A stretch of 64,000 nt of DNA from Bradyrhizobium sp. Gha (GTDB lineage Bacteria > Pseudomonadota > Alphaproteobacteria > Rhizobiales > Xanthobacteraceae). The DNA lies in NCBI RefSeq assembly GCF_900113735.1, contig NZ_FOQM01000001.1, positions 372,001-436,000 of the forward strand. Direction: 5' to 3'. The position numbers and the translations under genes were made by a program. Below are positions 43,769 to 53,505 of the stretch, piece after piece. The notes beneath the pieces were generated by a model, which was not told the origin of the DNA, did not search any database, and was given only the letters and a program-made list of their open reading frames with translations. The stretch's first letter is position 1. Every line of letters starts with the position of its first letter.

Positions 43769-46669
43769 ATGTCAGGGATCCTGGTCGGCGAGCTCATCCT
43801 CTGGCTGATCATCGCTGTTATCGTGATCGTGGTCGGCGTCTACATCGTCAACTGGCTCTACCACCGCTCCTCCAAGGAGGTCTCATTCGTCCGCACCGGC
43901 TTCCTCGGCGAGCGCGTGGTGATCAACGGTGGCGCCTTCGTGCTGCCATTCATCCACGACTACACGCCCGTGAACATGAACGTGCTGCCGATGGGCATCG
44001 TGCGGTCGCGGCAAGACGCCGTGATCACCCGCGACCGCATGCGCGTCGACATCGAAGCCGACTTCTATGTCCGTGTGCAGCCGACCCGCGACGCCGTCTC
44101 GATCGCAGCCGCCACCTTGGGGCGCCGTACCATGGAGCCGGAGCAGCTGCACGCCTTGCTGGCCGGCAAGTTCATCTCTGCGATTCGCTCGGTCGCTTCC
44201 GAAATGACCATGGAGGAAATGCACGAGCGCCGCGGCGACTATGTCGCGCGCGTCAAGACCAATGCCGCCGAAGCGCTCGCCCAGAACGGCCTTGAGCTCG
44301 AATCCGTCGCCATCACCGATCTCGACCAGACTGACCTCGAATTCTTCAACCCCTCGAACCGCTTCGACGCCGAGGGTCTGACCCGGCTGATGGAGGACAT
44401 CGAGGCCAGACGCAAGCTGCGCAACGACATCGAGCAGGACTCGATGATCAAGATCCGCACCCGCAATCTCGAAGCCGAGCGGCAGGCACTCGAGATCGAG
44501 CGCGAAAGCGAGACCGCGCGCCTCGAGCAGGAACGCGACATCGAGATGCGCCGCGCGCTTCAGCGCACCGAGGTCGCCCGCGAGCGCGCGCTGCGCGAGA
44601 CCCAGGCCGAGCAGGCCCAGATCTCCGCGCGCGAAGCCATCGAGCGCTCCCGGATCGCCAACGAGCAAGCGATTGCGGAAGCCCGCATCGCCTCGGAGCG
44701 CGAGACCCGGCAGAAGGAAATCGAGCGTACCCGCACCATCGAGGAAAAGGAGCTCTTGGCACGCGAGGAGATCGAGAAGACCCGGATCGCCAACCAGCGC
44801 TCGATCGATACGACGCGGATCGCCTCAGAGCGCGACGTCCGCCAGCGCGAGATCGAACGGATGCGCACTGTCGAGGAAGCCGAGATCGCGGCCCGCGAGG
44901 CGATCGAGAAGGCCCGTATCCAGCAGGACCGCGTCGTGACCGATGCCCGGATCGCCAACGAAGAGGAGACGCGCCGCCGCGAGATCGAGCGCACCCGCGC
45001 CGTCGACGAGGCCGAGATCGCCGCCCGCGAAGCCACAGAAAAGGCCCGCATCGCCCAGACCTTGATCGTCAATGTCGAGCGCATCTCCTCCGACGAACGG
45101 ACCCGTGCCCTGGAGATCCAGCAGGTCCGCACCATCCAGGAGGCCGAGATCGAAGCGCAGCGCGCGGTCGAGGCCGCCCGCATCGCCCGCGAGCGGACGC
45201 TCGCTGCCGAGCGCATCGCTGCCGAGCAGAACACGCGGCAGCTCGAGATCGAGCGCAACCAGACCCTCGAAGTCGCCGGCATCGCCGCGCGCGAGACCAC
45301 CGAGGCCTCGCGCATTGCCCAGGAAGAGCGCGTCCGCTCGCTGGAGATTGCCCGCAACCGCGCCGTCGAGGAAGCCGACATTGCCTCCCGCGAGGCCATC
45401 GAGGCCGCCCGCATCGCCCAGGAGAAGGCTGTGGCGGCCGAGCGTATCCAGGCCGAGCGCGATACACGCTCACTGGAAATCGAGCGGACCGGCATATTGG
45501 AAGCCGCCGAACTGAAGCGGCGCGACGCCATCGAGCGCCAGCGTATCGTGGTCGATCTGGCGCTTGAAGCGGAGCGCATCAGCTCGTCCAAGAAGCGCGA
45601 GGTGCTCAACATCGAGCAGAAGAAGGCGATCGAGCTCGCGGACGAAGACCGCGTCATCGCTCTCTCCGCCAAGAAGTCCGAGCGGATCGACGCCGACCGC
45701 CAGGTGCGGCAGGCCGAGATCGTCGCCCGCAAGGAGGTCGAGACCACCGACGTCTCGCGCGAGCAGGCTCTCGAAGCCGCCCGGCTCGAGCGCCGCCGCG
45801 CGATCGAACAGTTGGAGGTCGCCCGCGTCCAGTCGTTGCAGGAGGCCGAGATCGCCTCCCGCGAGGAAGTGGAGCGCGCGCGCATCGCCTCCGACCGGGG
45901 ACTGGACGAGGCCCGGATCGGCCGCGAGCGTGAGTTGCGCAAGCTGGAGGTCAACCGCGAGAAGGAGGTCGAGACTGTTTTGATGGAGAAGGCGATCGCC
46001 ATTCACCAGAAGTCGCTGGAGGAGTCCGCCGCCAAGGCAATGGCCGAGGAGGCGCGGATGCGAGCCACGGAAGCGAGCGAGCGCGTCATCACCGCCCGCG
46101 AGAGCGAGATCGCAAAGCGCCGCAAGACGGTCGAGGTGCTGCTGGCCGAGAAGCAGGCCGAGGAGACCCGGATCGCCGCCGAAGCGGAGCGGGTGCGCGC
46201 CGCGGTCGAGGCCGAGGCGCAGCGGATGCTCAACGAGGCCGAGAACGTGCTCACCGATCAGGCCCGCTACTCGCTGTTCCGCCGCAAGCTGCTCGACCGC
46301 ATCGAGGGCATCGTGCGCGAGAGCGTCAAGCCGATGGAGAAGATCGAGGGCATCCGTATCCTCCAGGTCGACGGCCTCAACGGCAATGGCCATGGCGGCA
46401 ATGGCGGCCGCAGCGCCACGGACGAGGTCATCGACTCGGCGCTGCGCTATCGCGTCCAGGCGCCGCTGATCGACTCCATCCTGTCCGACATCGGGGTCGA
46501 AGGCGGCAGCCTCGCAAAGATGCCAGGCCTGATCCGAGAAGCCCGCGACATGCAGGGCATCAAGGAGTCCGCGCGCAAAGGCGGCGGCGAGAAGCAGGCC
46601 ACATCCCCGCCCGCTGCCGAGGGCGGCGGCGAGCCGTCGGCCGAGCGCGGTCCGCGCAAGAAGAGCTGA
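43769..46669 (+). CDS. Giant flotillin-like (SPFH) membrane protein with long repeat-based helix
   Basis: 966 aa from the ATG at 43769 (GAGGGAGGG upstream); a start five codons earlier is possible. An N-terminal transmembrane helix (LILWLIIAVIVIVVGVYIVN) precedes an SPFH/flotillin domain (about residues 25-230, VNMNVLPMGIVRSRQDAVITR region). Residues ~287-745 are Arg/Glu/Ala-rich tandem repeats of 44 residues plus one of 33, that is four and three 11-residue units, likely a long straight coiled coil. A soluble C-terminal region (~840-966) has a Gly-rich GNGHGGNGG. Flotillins organise membrane microdomains; here it may scaffold the oxidase or transporter of the cluster. Confidence 0.88.
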   Translation: MSGILVGELILWLIIAVIVIVVGVYIVNWLYHRSSKEVSFVRTGFLGERVVINGGAFVLPFIHDYTPVNMNVLPMGIVRSRQDAVITRDRMRVDIEADFYVRVQPTRDAVSIAAATLGRRTMEPEQLHALLAGKFISAIRSVASEMTMEEMHERRGDYVARVKTNAAEALAQNGLELESVAITDLDQTDLEFFNPSNRFDAEGLTRLMEDIEARRKLRNDIEQDSMIKIRTRNLEAERQALEIERESETARLEQERDIEMRRALQRTEVARERALRETQAEQAQISAREAIERSRIANEQAIAEARIASERETRQKEIERTRTIEEKELLAREEIEKTRIANQRSIDTTRIASERDVRQREIERMRTVEEAEIAAREAIEKARIQQDRVVTDARIANEEETRRREIERTRAVDEAEIAAREATEKARIAQTLIVNVERISSDERTRALEIQQVRTIQEAEIEAQRAVEAARIARERTLAAERIAAEQNTRQLEIERNQTLEVAGIAARETTEASRIAQEERVRSLEIARNRAVEEADIASREAIEAARIAQEKAVAAERIQAERDTRSLEIERTGILEAAELKRRDAIERQRIVVDLALEAERISSSKKREVLNIEQKKAIELADEDRVIALSAKKSERIDADRQVRQAEIVARKEVETTDVSREQALEAARLERRRAIEQLEVARVQSLQEAEIASREEVERARIASDRGLDEARIGRERELRKLEVNREKEVETVLMEKAIAIHQKSLEESAAKAMAEEARMRATEASERVITARESEIAKRRKTVEVLLAEKQAEETRIAAEAERVRAAVEAEAQRMLNEAENVLTDQARYSLFRRKLLDRIEGIVRESVKPMEKIEGIRILQVDGLNGNGHGGNGGRSATDEVIDSALRYRVQAPLIDSILSDIGVEGGSLAKMPGLIREARDMQGIKESARKGGGEKQATSPPAAEGGGEPSAERGPRKKS

Positions 46670-46678
46670 GGTCTGACC

Positions 46679-47116
46679 ATGCCCCGCGTCTACGTCTCTA
46701 CCGTCGTCAACGCGCGCAACGACCGCGTCTGGGCGCGGGTGCGCGACTTCAACGGAATGCCGAACTGGCACCCCGCGATCGCCGAAAGCCGCATCGAGGG
46801 CGGCGAGCCCTCCGACAAGATCGGATGTATCAGGGACTTCCGCCTACGCAACGGCGACCGTATCCGCGAGAAGCTGCTCGGCCTCTCGGACTACGACATG
46901 TTCTGCACCTATTCGATCCTGGAATCCCCGATGGGCGTCGAGAACTACGTCGCGACCTTGCGGCTGACGCCCGTCACCGACGGCGACCAGACCTTCGTGG
47001 AGTGGACCGCCGAGTTCGACTGCGCGCCGGAGCGCGAGACCGATCTCGTCGGCCATATCGGCGCCGGCGTGTTCCAGGGCGGGTTCGATGCGCTGAAGCG
47101 CGTGTTTGGAGGCTGA
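46679..47116 (+). CDS. SRPBCC-superfamily protein (first of tandem pair)
   Basis: 145 aa, START/Bet v1-like ligand-binding fold: VNARNDRVWARVRDFNGM, NWHPAIAESRIEGG, GCIRDFRLRNGDRIREKL and the terminal helix GAGVFQGGFDALKR. It is 40-50% similar by eye to the next gene, so the two arose by duplication. CoxG of carbon monoxide dehydrogenase clusters is also an SRPBCC protein, so one or both may play a CoxG-like role for the downstream Mo enzyme. It follows the flotillin gene by 9 nt. Confidence 0.85.
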   Translation: MPRVYVSTVVNARNDRVWARVRDFNGMPNWHPAIAESRIEGGEPSDKIGCIRDFRLRNGDRIREKLLGLSDYDMFCTYSILESPMGVENYVATLRLTPVTDGDQTFVEWTAEFDCAPERETDLVGHIGAGVFQGGFDALKRVFGG

Positions 47117-47121
47117 CTCTG

Positions 47122-47565
47122 GTGCCGCATATCGTCAAGAGCACCGTCCTCGACGCGCCGACCGATGCGGCGTGGTCGGTGCTGCGCGATTTCAACGGGC
47201 ATGATCGCTGGCACCCGGCGGTTGCGACCTCCTCGATCGAGCGCGCGCATTCCTCCGACAAGATCGGCTGCGTCAGGCGCTTCAAGCTCAAGGACGGCGC
47301 CGAGCTACGCGAGCAATTGCTGGCGCTGTCGGACCTCGAGCAGAGCTTCAGCTACTGTCTGCTCGACACCCCGATCCCGATGTTCAACTACGTCGCCCAT
47401 GTTCGCTTGTTGCCGGTCACCGACGGCGACCGCACCTTCTGGCACTGGGAGTCGCGTTTCACCACCAGACCGGAAGACAGAGACCGCATCACCCACATGG
47501 TTGCGGAGGACATTTACCAGGCCGGGTTCGAAGCGATCCGCCGGCATCTCAAGGAGGCCGTCTAG
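47122..47565 (+). CDS. SRPBCC-superfamily protein (second of tandem pair)
   Basis: 147 aa starting with GTG at 47122. Parallel motifs to its neighbour: DAPTDAAWSVLRDFNGHDRW, HPAVATSSIERA, SSDKIGCVRRFKLKDGAELR and terminal IYQAGFEAIRRHLKEAV. Ligand and role are unknown. Its stop abuts the FAD-subunit ATG (47566), showing one transcription unit. Confidence 0.83.
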   Translation: MPHIVKSTVLDAPTDAAWSVLRDFNGHDRWHPAVATSSIERAHSSDKIGCVRRFKLKDGAELREQLLALSDLEQSFSYCLLDTPIPMFNYVAHVRLLPVTDGDRTFWHWESRFTTRPEDRDRITHMVAEDIYQAGFEAIRRHLKEAV

Positions 47566-48384
47566 ATGGCCGTGACAGTGAAGACGTTTGCGAGCGCCAC
47601 CGAGGCGGCCGGGGCGCTGTCCTCGGACCGCACCGCGCGATATCTCGGCGGCGGCACGCTGGTGATGCGGGCGCTGAATGAGGGCGATGTGTCGATCTCC
47701 ACCGTGGTCCGCGCCCAGGATCAGGCGCTGACCCGGATCGATGCCTCCGGCCCTCGCATCACGCTGGGCGCCGGCGTCACCTTCGCGCGCGTCCTCGCCG
47801 AACGCGACCTTGGCTTCCTGCATGGCCCCGCCCGTTCGATCGGCGGCCCCGCCGTGCGCAATATGGGGACGGTCGGCGGCAATCTGTTCGCGCCCAATCC
47901 CTATGGCGATTTCACCGTCGCGCTGCTGGCGCTCGATGCCACCGTGGCCGTCGCGGGCGGGTTCGGGGCGCGCGACATCCCCATCGAGGCATTCTTGCAG
48001 GCGCGCGACCGGCAGGCCGGCACATTGGTGCTTTCCGTCTCCTGCACCCGGCCTGCCAGCACCGAGGCCTTCCGCTATCGCAAGATCGCGCGGATCAAGC
48101 CGAAGGGCGGCTCGGTGATCACGCTGGCCGCGTACCTGCCGATCTCAGGCGGACGCATCGCAGGCGCGCGGATCGCGCTCGGCTCGATGGCCCCCACGCA
48201 GATTCGCGCCCGCGCGGCCGAGCGTGCGCTGGAGGGACGCTCGCTCGATGCCGCGACCATCGCCGCCGCGGCGTCCGCTGCCACCGAGGGAACAACGCCC
48301 TCCGACAACGCGCTCGGCAGCGCCTGGTATCGCCGCGAGATCGTCGGCGTCCATCTGCGCCGTCTGCTGTCGGGACAGGAATAG
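47566..48384 (+). CDS. Molybdenum hydroxylase FAD-binding subunit (CoxM/XdhB type)
   Basis: 272 aa. The FAD-site motifs RYLGGGTLVMRAL and GGPAVRNMGTVGGNLFAPNP are clear; the C-terminal CO_deh_flav_C region (residues ~165-270) follows. It relays electrons from the Fe-S subunit to an acceptor. Gene order M-S-L equals that of CO dehydrogenases and many aldehyde or N-heterocycle hydroxylases. Confidence 0.92.
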   Translation: MAVTVKTFASATEAAGALSSDRTARYLGGGTLVMRALNEGDVSISTVVRAQDQALTRIDASGPRITLGAGVTFARVLAERDLGFLHGPARSIGGPAVRNMGTVGGNLFAPNPYGDFTVALLALDATVAVAGGFGARDIPIEAFLQARDRQAGTLVLSVSCTRPASTEAFRYRKIARIKPKGGSVITLAAYLPISGGRIAGARIALGSMAPTQIRARAAERALEGRSLDAATIAAAASAATEGTTPSDNALGSAWYRREIVGVHLRRLLSGQE

Positions 48385-48389
48385 ATCCC

Positions 48390-48866
48390 ATGTCGAAAAT
48401 CCCCCTGCAATTTCGTCACAACGGCCACGACGTCGCGATCTTCGTCGATGGCGGTACCAACCTGCTGGTCGCGCTGCGCGAGCTGATCGGCGACATGACG
48501 CCGAAATTCGGCTGCGGCCAGGGCGGTTGCGGCACATGCAGCGTGCTTGTTGACGGCGAGCTCCACCTGTCCTGCCTGACGCTGGCGGAGACCGTGGCTG
48601 GACGCTCGATCGAAACGCTCGACGGTATGAAGCAGGGTCCGAATCTGCACCCACTCCAGCGCGCCTTTGCCGACAATTTCGCCGCGCAGTGCGGCTATTG
48701 CACGCCGGGCATGCTGATGGCCGCAAAGGCCCTGCTCGACCGCAATCCAAGGCCGAGCCGCGACGAGGTGATCGAGGCCATCTCCGGCAACATCTGCCGC
48801 TGCACCGGCTACGAGCCGATCATCAATGCCATCCTCGCCGCCGCCGGCGGCCGGGCCAGCGCGTAA
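48390..48866 (+). CDS. Molybdenum hydroxylase 2Fe-2S subunit (CoxS type)
   Basis: 158 aa with two 2Fe-2S sites: plant-ferredoxin type CGQGGCGTCSVLVDG and, in the C-terminal helical domain, CGYCTPGMLMAAKALL with NICRCTGYEPI. Length is normal for the family. It carries electrons between the Mo subunit and the FAD subunit. It starts 5 nt after the FAD subunit gene. Confidence 0.95.
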   Translation: MSKIPLQFRHNGHDVAIFVDGGTNLLVALRELIGDMTPKFGCGQGGCGTCSVLVDGELHLSCLTLAETVAGRSIETLDGMKQGPNLHPLQRAFADNFAAQCGYCTPGMLMAAKALLDRNPRPSRDEVIEAISGNICRCTGYEPIINAILAAAGGRASA

Positions 48867-48878
48867 GGGAACGCGACC

Positions 48879-50471
48879 ATGCTGGAATTGCGCAAGGACA
48901 TCTTCGCCGACGAGCGCGACGATAACTTAAAGGAAATCGGCAGGGGCACCCAGCGCCAGGATATGCTCGGGCACGTCACGGGCACGTCCAGCTACTTCAA
49001 CGACCACAAACTGCAAGGCATGCTGCATTTGAAGGTCGTGCGATCGACGCAGGCGCATGCACGAATTCGCCGCATCGACACGTCGGAGGCCGAGCGCTCC
49101 GGCGGCGTGCGCCGGATCATCCGTGGCACCGACGTGCCGGTGAATCTCAACACGCTGCTCAGCCTGATCAATTTCGGCAAGGACGACGAGCCATCGCTGG
49201 CCGTCGACAAGGTCCGCTACAAGGGCGAACCTGTTGTCGCCATCGTTGCCGACAGTGAGCGCGAAGCCTTCGAGGCGGTCGCCAAGGTCAAGATCGACTA
49301 CGAGCCGCTGCCGGCGGTGTTCGACGTCGAGGACGCACTTAAACCCGGCGCGCCCGTCGTCAATGAGACCTACCCGAAGAACACCTTCACCTATCACGAG
49401 ACCTATGATCACCAGCGGCTGCGCTTCGGCGACGCCGATGCGGCGCTGGCGACCGCCGATCACGTGCTGGAACAGCGCTACCAGATGTCGCCGATCGAGC
49501 ACGCGCCGACCGAGACCAACGGGGCGATCGCCGCGCCGGACACCAACGGCCGCTATGTCGTGTACACCTCGACCCAGGCGCTGTTCTTCTCCGTCGACAC
49601 CTGCGCAAAAATTCTGGACGTGCCCTCCAACACCTTCCATTTCATCGGCGGCACCGTCGGCGGGGGCTTCGGCGGCAAGGTCGACACGCTGACCGAGCCG
49701 CTCGCGATTCTGGGCGCGATGCTGACCGGAAAGCCGGTGCGCTACGTGTTCGGGCGCGAGGAGGAGATGCAGTACGGCCCGCCGCGCGGCGCCGAGCGCA
49801 TCTACATCAAGGACGGCGTGATGCGCGACGGCCGCATCGTCGCGCGCAAGATCCGCGCCCTTTTCGACAGCGGCGCCTATACGCGCCTGTCGAGCTACGC
49901 CGCGGTGAAATGCGCCGCGCATCTGCCGGGGCCCTACACCATCCCGAACGTCTATGGCGACGTCTATTGCGTCTTCACCAACCGCACGCCGGCGACTGCC
50001 ATGCGCGGCTTTGGCGTCACCGCGATGGACTTTGCCATCGAGTGCCAAATGGACAAGCTGGCAAATCTCGTTGGCATGGATCCGATGGAATTCCGCATCC
50101 TCAACGCCTATCGCGATGGTGACATGAAGGCGCACCGGCGCGAGGCCAAGAACACGGCGCTGATCGAATGCGTCCAGGTCGCGGCCGAAAAGGCCAAGTG
50201 GCCGCTTCGTGACGAATTCAGGCGCGCGTCGTCACGCAAGGACGGCGGCGGAAGTCGCGCGGTGATTCCGCCGACCCCGACGGACTCTTCCCGCGCACGA
50301 CCAATGGCGCCGGCGCAGCAGCGCACCAGCTACGATCGGCTCCCGCCCACCGTGACCCGCGAACCTCCGCGCGAACCGCCGCCTCCTGCTCCGCCGCCCT
50401 CGCCGCGGCCGGCTGCGCCTTCACACGGCGCCACCCGTTTCTCCTCCGTCTTCGGCACCAGGAGGCGCTAG
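48879..50471 (+). CDS. Molybdenum hydroxylase large subunit, N-terminal part (separate cistron)
   Basis: 530 aa covering the a/b hammerhead domain and the first molybdopterin-binding domain: VTGTSSYFNDH, GGTVGGGFGGKVD, TPATAMRGFGV, with normal residues up to about 445. The last ~85 residues are a Pro/Arg-rich tail (REPPREPPPPAPPPSPRP) absent from normal large subunits. It ends in TAG directly followed in the same frame by the ATG of the second part. TPATAMRGFGV lacks the CSFR active-site loop of true CO dehydrogenase, so CO is probably not the substrate. Confidence 0.9.
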   Translation: MLELRKDIFADERDDNLKEIGRGTQRQDMLGHVTGTSSYFNDHKLQGMLHLKVVRSTQAHARIRRIDTSEAERSGGVRRIIRGTDVPVNLNTLLSLINFGKDDEPSLAVDKVRYKGEPVVAIVADSEREAFEAVAKVKIDYEPLPAVFDVEDALKPGAPVVNETYPKNTFTYHETYDHQRLRFGDADAALATADHVLEQRYQMSPIEHAPTETNGAIAAPDTNGRYVVYTSTQALFFSVDTCAKILDVPSNTFHFIGGTVGGGFGGKVDTLTEPLAILGAMLTGKPVRYVFGREEEMQYGPPRGAERIYIKDGVMRDGRIVARKIRALFDSGAYTRLSSYAAVKCAAHLPGPYTIPNVYGDVYCVFTNRTPATAMRGFGVTAMDFAIECQMDKLANLVGMDPMEFRILNAYRDGDMKAHRREAKNTALIECVQVAAEKAKWPLRDEFRRASSRKDGGGSRAVIPPTPTDSSRARPMAPAQQRTSYDRLPPTVTREPPREPPPPAPPPSPRPAAPSHGATRFSSVFGTRRR

Positions 50472-50474
50472 ATG
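50460..50474 (+). promoter_or_regulatory. Shine-Dalgarno and TAG-ATG junction of the split large subunit
   Basis: AGGAGG at 50460-50465, then CGC, TAG (stop of the first part) and ATG (50472) of the second part. The Shine-Dalgarno with 6-nt spacing is optimal and supports planned re-initiation rather than a recent nonsense mutation. Confidence 0.8.
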
Positions 50475-51494
50475 ACCCGGCATCGCGGACGCGGCATGGC
50501 CTCGATCAACTACCCGATCGGCATGAATCTCGGCGGCGACCCCAGCCAGGCGCTGGTGCATTCGAACCCGAGCGGCAAATTCACCGTGGCGCTGTCGTCC
50601 ATCGATCTCGGACAAGGCATGAAATCGGTGACCCGGCAGATCTGCGCGGAGACGCTGGGCGTGCCGGTCGAGGACGTCTATGTCGACACAGCCGACTCCG
50701 ACACCGGCCCGCACTGCATGGGCTCGTTCGCCTCGCGCGGCACCCACCGCGTCGGCAACGCCGTGATGGCGGCGGCGCGCGAGGCGCGCGGCGTGATGAT
50801 GGAGGCTGCGGCCGAAGAGCTGGAGGTCAACGCCGCCGATCTCGAGACCGACGGCCGCGGCAACATTCACGTCAAGGGCGCGCCGCATCGCTCGATCTCG
50901 ACCAAGGACGTCGCCATCGCCGCGCAATTCAAGCAGGGCAAGACCATCTCGGGGCGCGGCATCTTCCTGGTGCCGCTTTCCGAAGTGAATCCGGAAACGG
51001 GCGAGATGTCGCCCGCGACCTGCTACGCCCACGCCTGCCTCGTCGCCGAGGTCGATGTCGACGACGAGACCGGCGAAGTCGCGATGATCAGGATGGATTC
51101 AGCCTACGAGCTTGGCCGCGCGCTCAATCCGCGCCTCGTTGAACAGCAGCTCGTCGGCGGCGCCTGGATGGGCGTCAGCCACGCGCTCTACGAGACGACG
51201 GAGCCTGCTTACCCCGAGCCAGTGCATGGTCCGCGGGACTTCGTCGAATATCTGATGCCCGGCCCCGGCGACATCTGCCCGCACGATATCGCCGTGCTGG
51301 AGCGTCCTGCCCCCGACGGGCCGTTCGGCGCCAAGGGTCCCGGCGAGATGTGCGCGAATCCCGTGCTGCCGGCCGTCGCCAATGCGATCTTCAACGCGGT
51401 TGGCGTCCGCATCGACGATCTTCCGATTACGCCTGAAAAAGTGCTGCGCGCGATCAAGGCGCAAGGCGGCGCGCGGCCGCAGGCGCGGCGCTAG
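50472..51494 (+). CDS. Molybdenum hydroxylase large subunit, C-terminal part (separate cistron)
   Basis: 340 aa with the second molybdopterin-binding domain: YPIGMNLGGDPSQALVHSN, SSIDLGQGMKSVTRQI, FASRGTHRVGNAVM, and FGAKGPGEMCANPVLPAVAN, whose Glu is the expected catalytic base. It starts in frame directly after the TAG of the N-terminal part. A perfect AGGAGG lies 6 nt before its ATG, inside the end of the upstream gene, so it can be translated separately. Together with the preceding cistron it makes a complete large subunit. Confidence 0.9.
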   Translation: MTRHRGRGMASINYPIGMNLGGDPSQALVHSNPSGKFTVALSSIDLGQGMKSVTRQICAETLGVPVEDVYVDTADSDTGPHCMGSFASRGTHRVGNAVMAAAREARGVMMEAAAEELEVNAADLETDGRGNIHVKGAPHRSISTKDVAIAAQFKQGKTISGRGIFLVPLSEVNPETGEMSPATCYAHACLVAEVDVDDETGEVAMIRMDSAYELGRALNPRLVEQQLVGGAWMGVSHALYETTEPAYPEPVHGPRDFVEYLMPGPGDICPHDIAVLERPAPDGPFGAKGPGEMCANPVLPAVANAIFNAVGVRIDDLPITPEKVLRAIKAQGGARPQARR

Positions 51495-51505
51495 AGGTCT
51501 CGCTG

Positions 51506-52383
<878 letters not shown>

Positions 52384-52387
<4 letters not shown>

Positions 52388-53505
52388 GCACCGAGCTTCA
52401 ACTGCCGCAGGCCGCGCGCCCGTTCGTCTCCTTTGTCGCCCTGATGCGCGCCAATGGCTTCGCCGTCGCGCCAGAGCAGACCACCGCGTTCCTGACCGCG
52501 ATCGAGCTACTCGGGCCCCGCGACCTCGGGGACATCAGGCAAGCCGCATTGGCCACCCTCGCCCCGCCGCCCGAGCGGCGGGTGACCTTCGACCGGCTGT
52601 TCGATCTCCATTTTCGCGGTCATGAGGCCATCGAGCACGCCGACGAAGGCGAGGACGACGAGACCGTCCGGCTTCAGGAAGAAGGCCGCGGTGACGAGGA
52701 GCCACTTCTCTCCGACGACGCCAACGAGTCGGGTCTGACCGCGACGCGCACCGAGGCGCTGGTCGAGCGCCGGTTCGCACAGCTCTCCACCAACGATGCG
52801 CTCCGTCGCCTGTCGCGCGAGGCTCCCCGACGTTTGCCCCGACGACGCGGCCACCGCCGCATGCGCGCACGCCGCGGGGCCTTCGCCGATCTCCGCCGCA
52901 CCTTGCGCGACTCCGTCCGCAGCGACGGCGAGATCCTTCGGCTCGGCCACATGAAGCGGCGCCAGCGGCCCCGAAAAATCCTGCTGCTGATCGACGTCTC
53001 CGGCTCGATGAAGAGCCGCAGCGAGGAAAACATGAAGCTGGCGCATGCGCTGATGCAGGCGGCCTCCAATGTCGAGGTCTTCACTTTCGGCACGCGACTG
53101 ACCCGGGTCACCCGCGCGCTGCGGCTGAAGCGCCGAGAGCAGGCCCTGAATGCGGCCGCCCATCTCGTCAGCGACTGGGACGGCGGCACCCGCATTGGCG
53201 ACGCGTTGCAGGCCTTCCTCGCCGTGCCCCGCTTCGGCGGCTACGCACGCGGAGCCGCGGTCGTTGTCGTCTCGGACGGGCTCGAGCGTGGCGAGCCAGA
53301 TGCACTGCGCGATGCCGTGGCAAAACTGTCGCGGCGGGCCTGGCGCGTGAGCTGGCTGACCCCGCTCGCCACCGGACCGGGGTTCCGTCCGCAGACCGAA
53401 GCCCTCGTTGCCGTCGAGCGCTTCCTCGACGATCTCGTCGACGGTGGATCCACCGCGTCCATCGTCGCGCATGTACTGGCACTGGGACGAAGGAGAGTTG
53501 CGTGA
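52384..53505 (+). CDS. CoxE-type VWA domain protein
   Basis: 373 aa from the ATG at 52384 (ATGA overlap with the AAA+ gene). An acidic stretch (EHADEGEDDETVRLQEEGRG) precedes a very basic one (RRLPRRRGHRRMRARRG) and then the VWA domain with MIDAS motif DVSGSMKSRSEEN near residue 205. CoxE proteins pair with CoxD AAA+ ATPases for cofactor insertion. The frame is open far upstream, antisense-like, and is not used. It overlaps the amidohydrolase start by 4 nt. Confidence 0.92.

Noticed and set aside
44627..46005. Tandem DNA repeats as a CRISPR array or satellite
   Set aside because: The repetition is at protein level with changing codons; there are no identical repeats with unique spacers.
50280..50475. 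Frameshift as the cause of the split large subunit
   Set aside because: Both halves are in the same frame, so only the stop codon separates them; no indel is needed.
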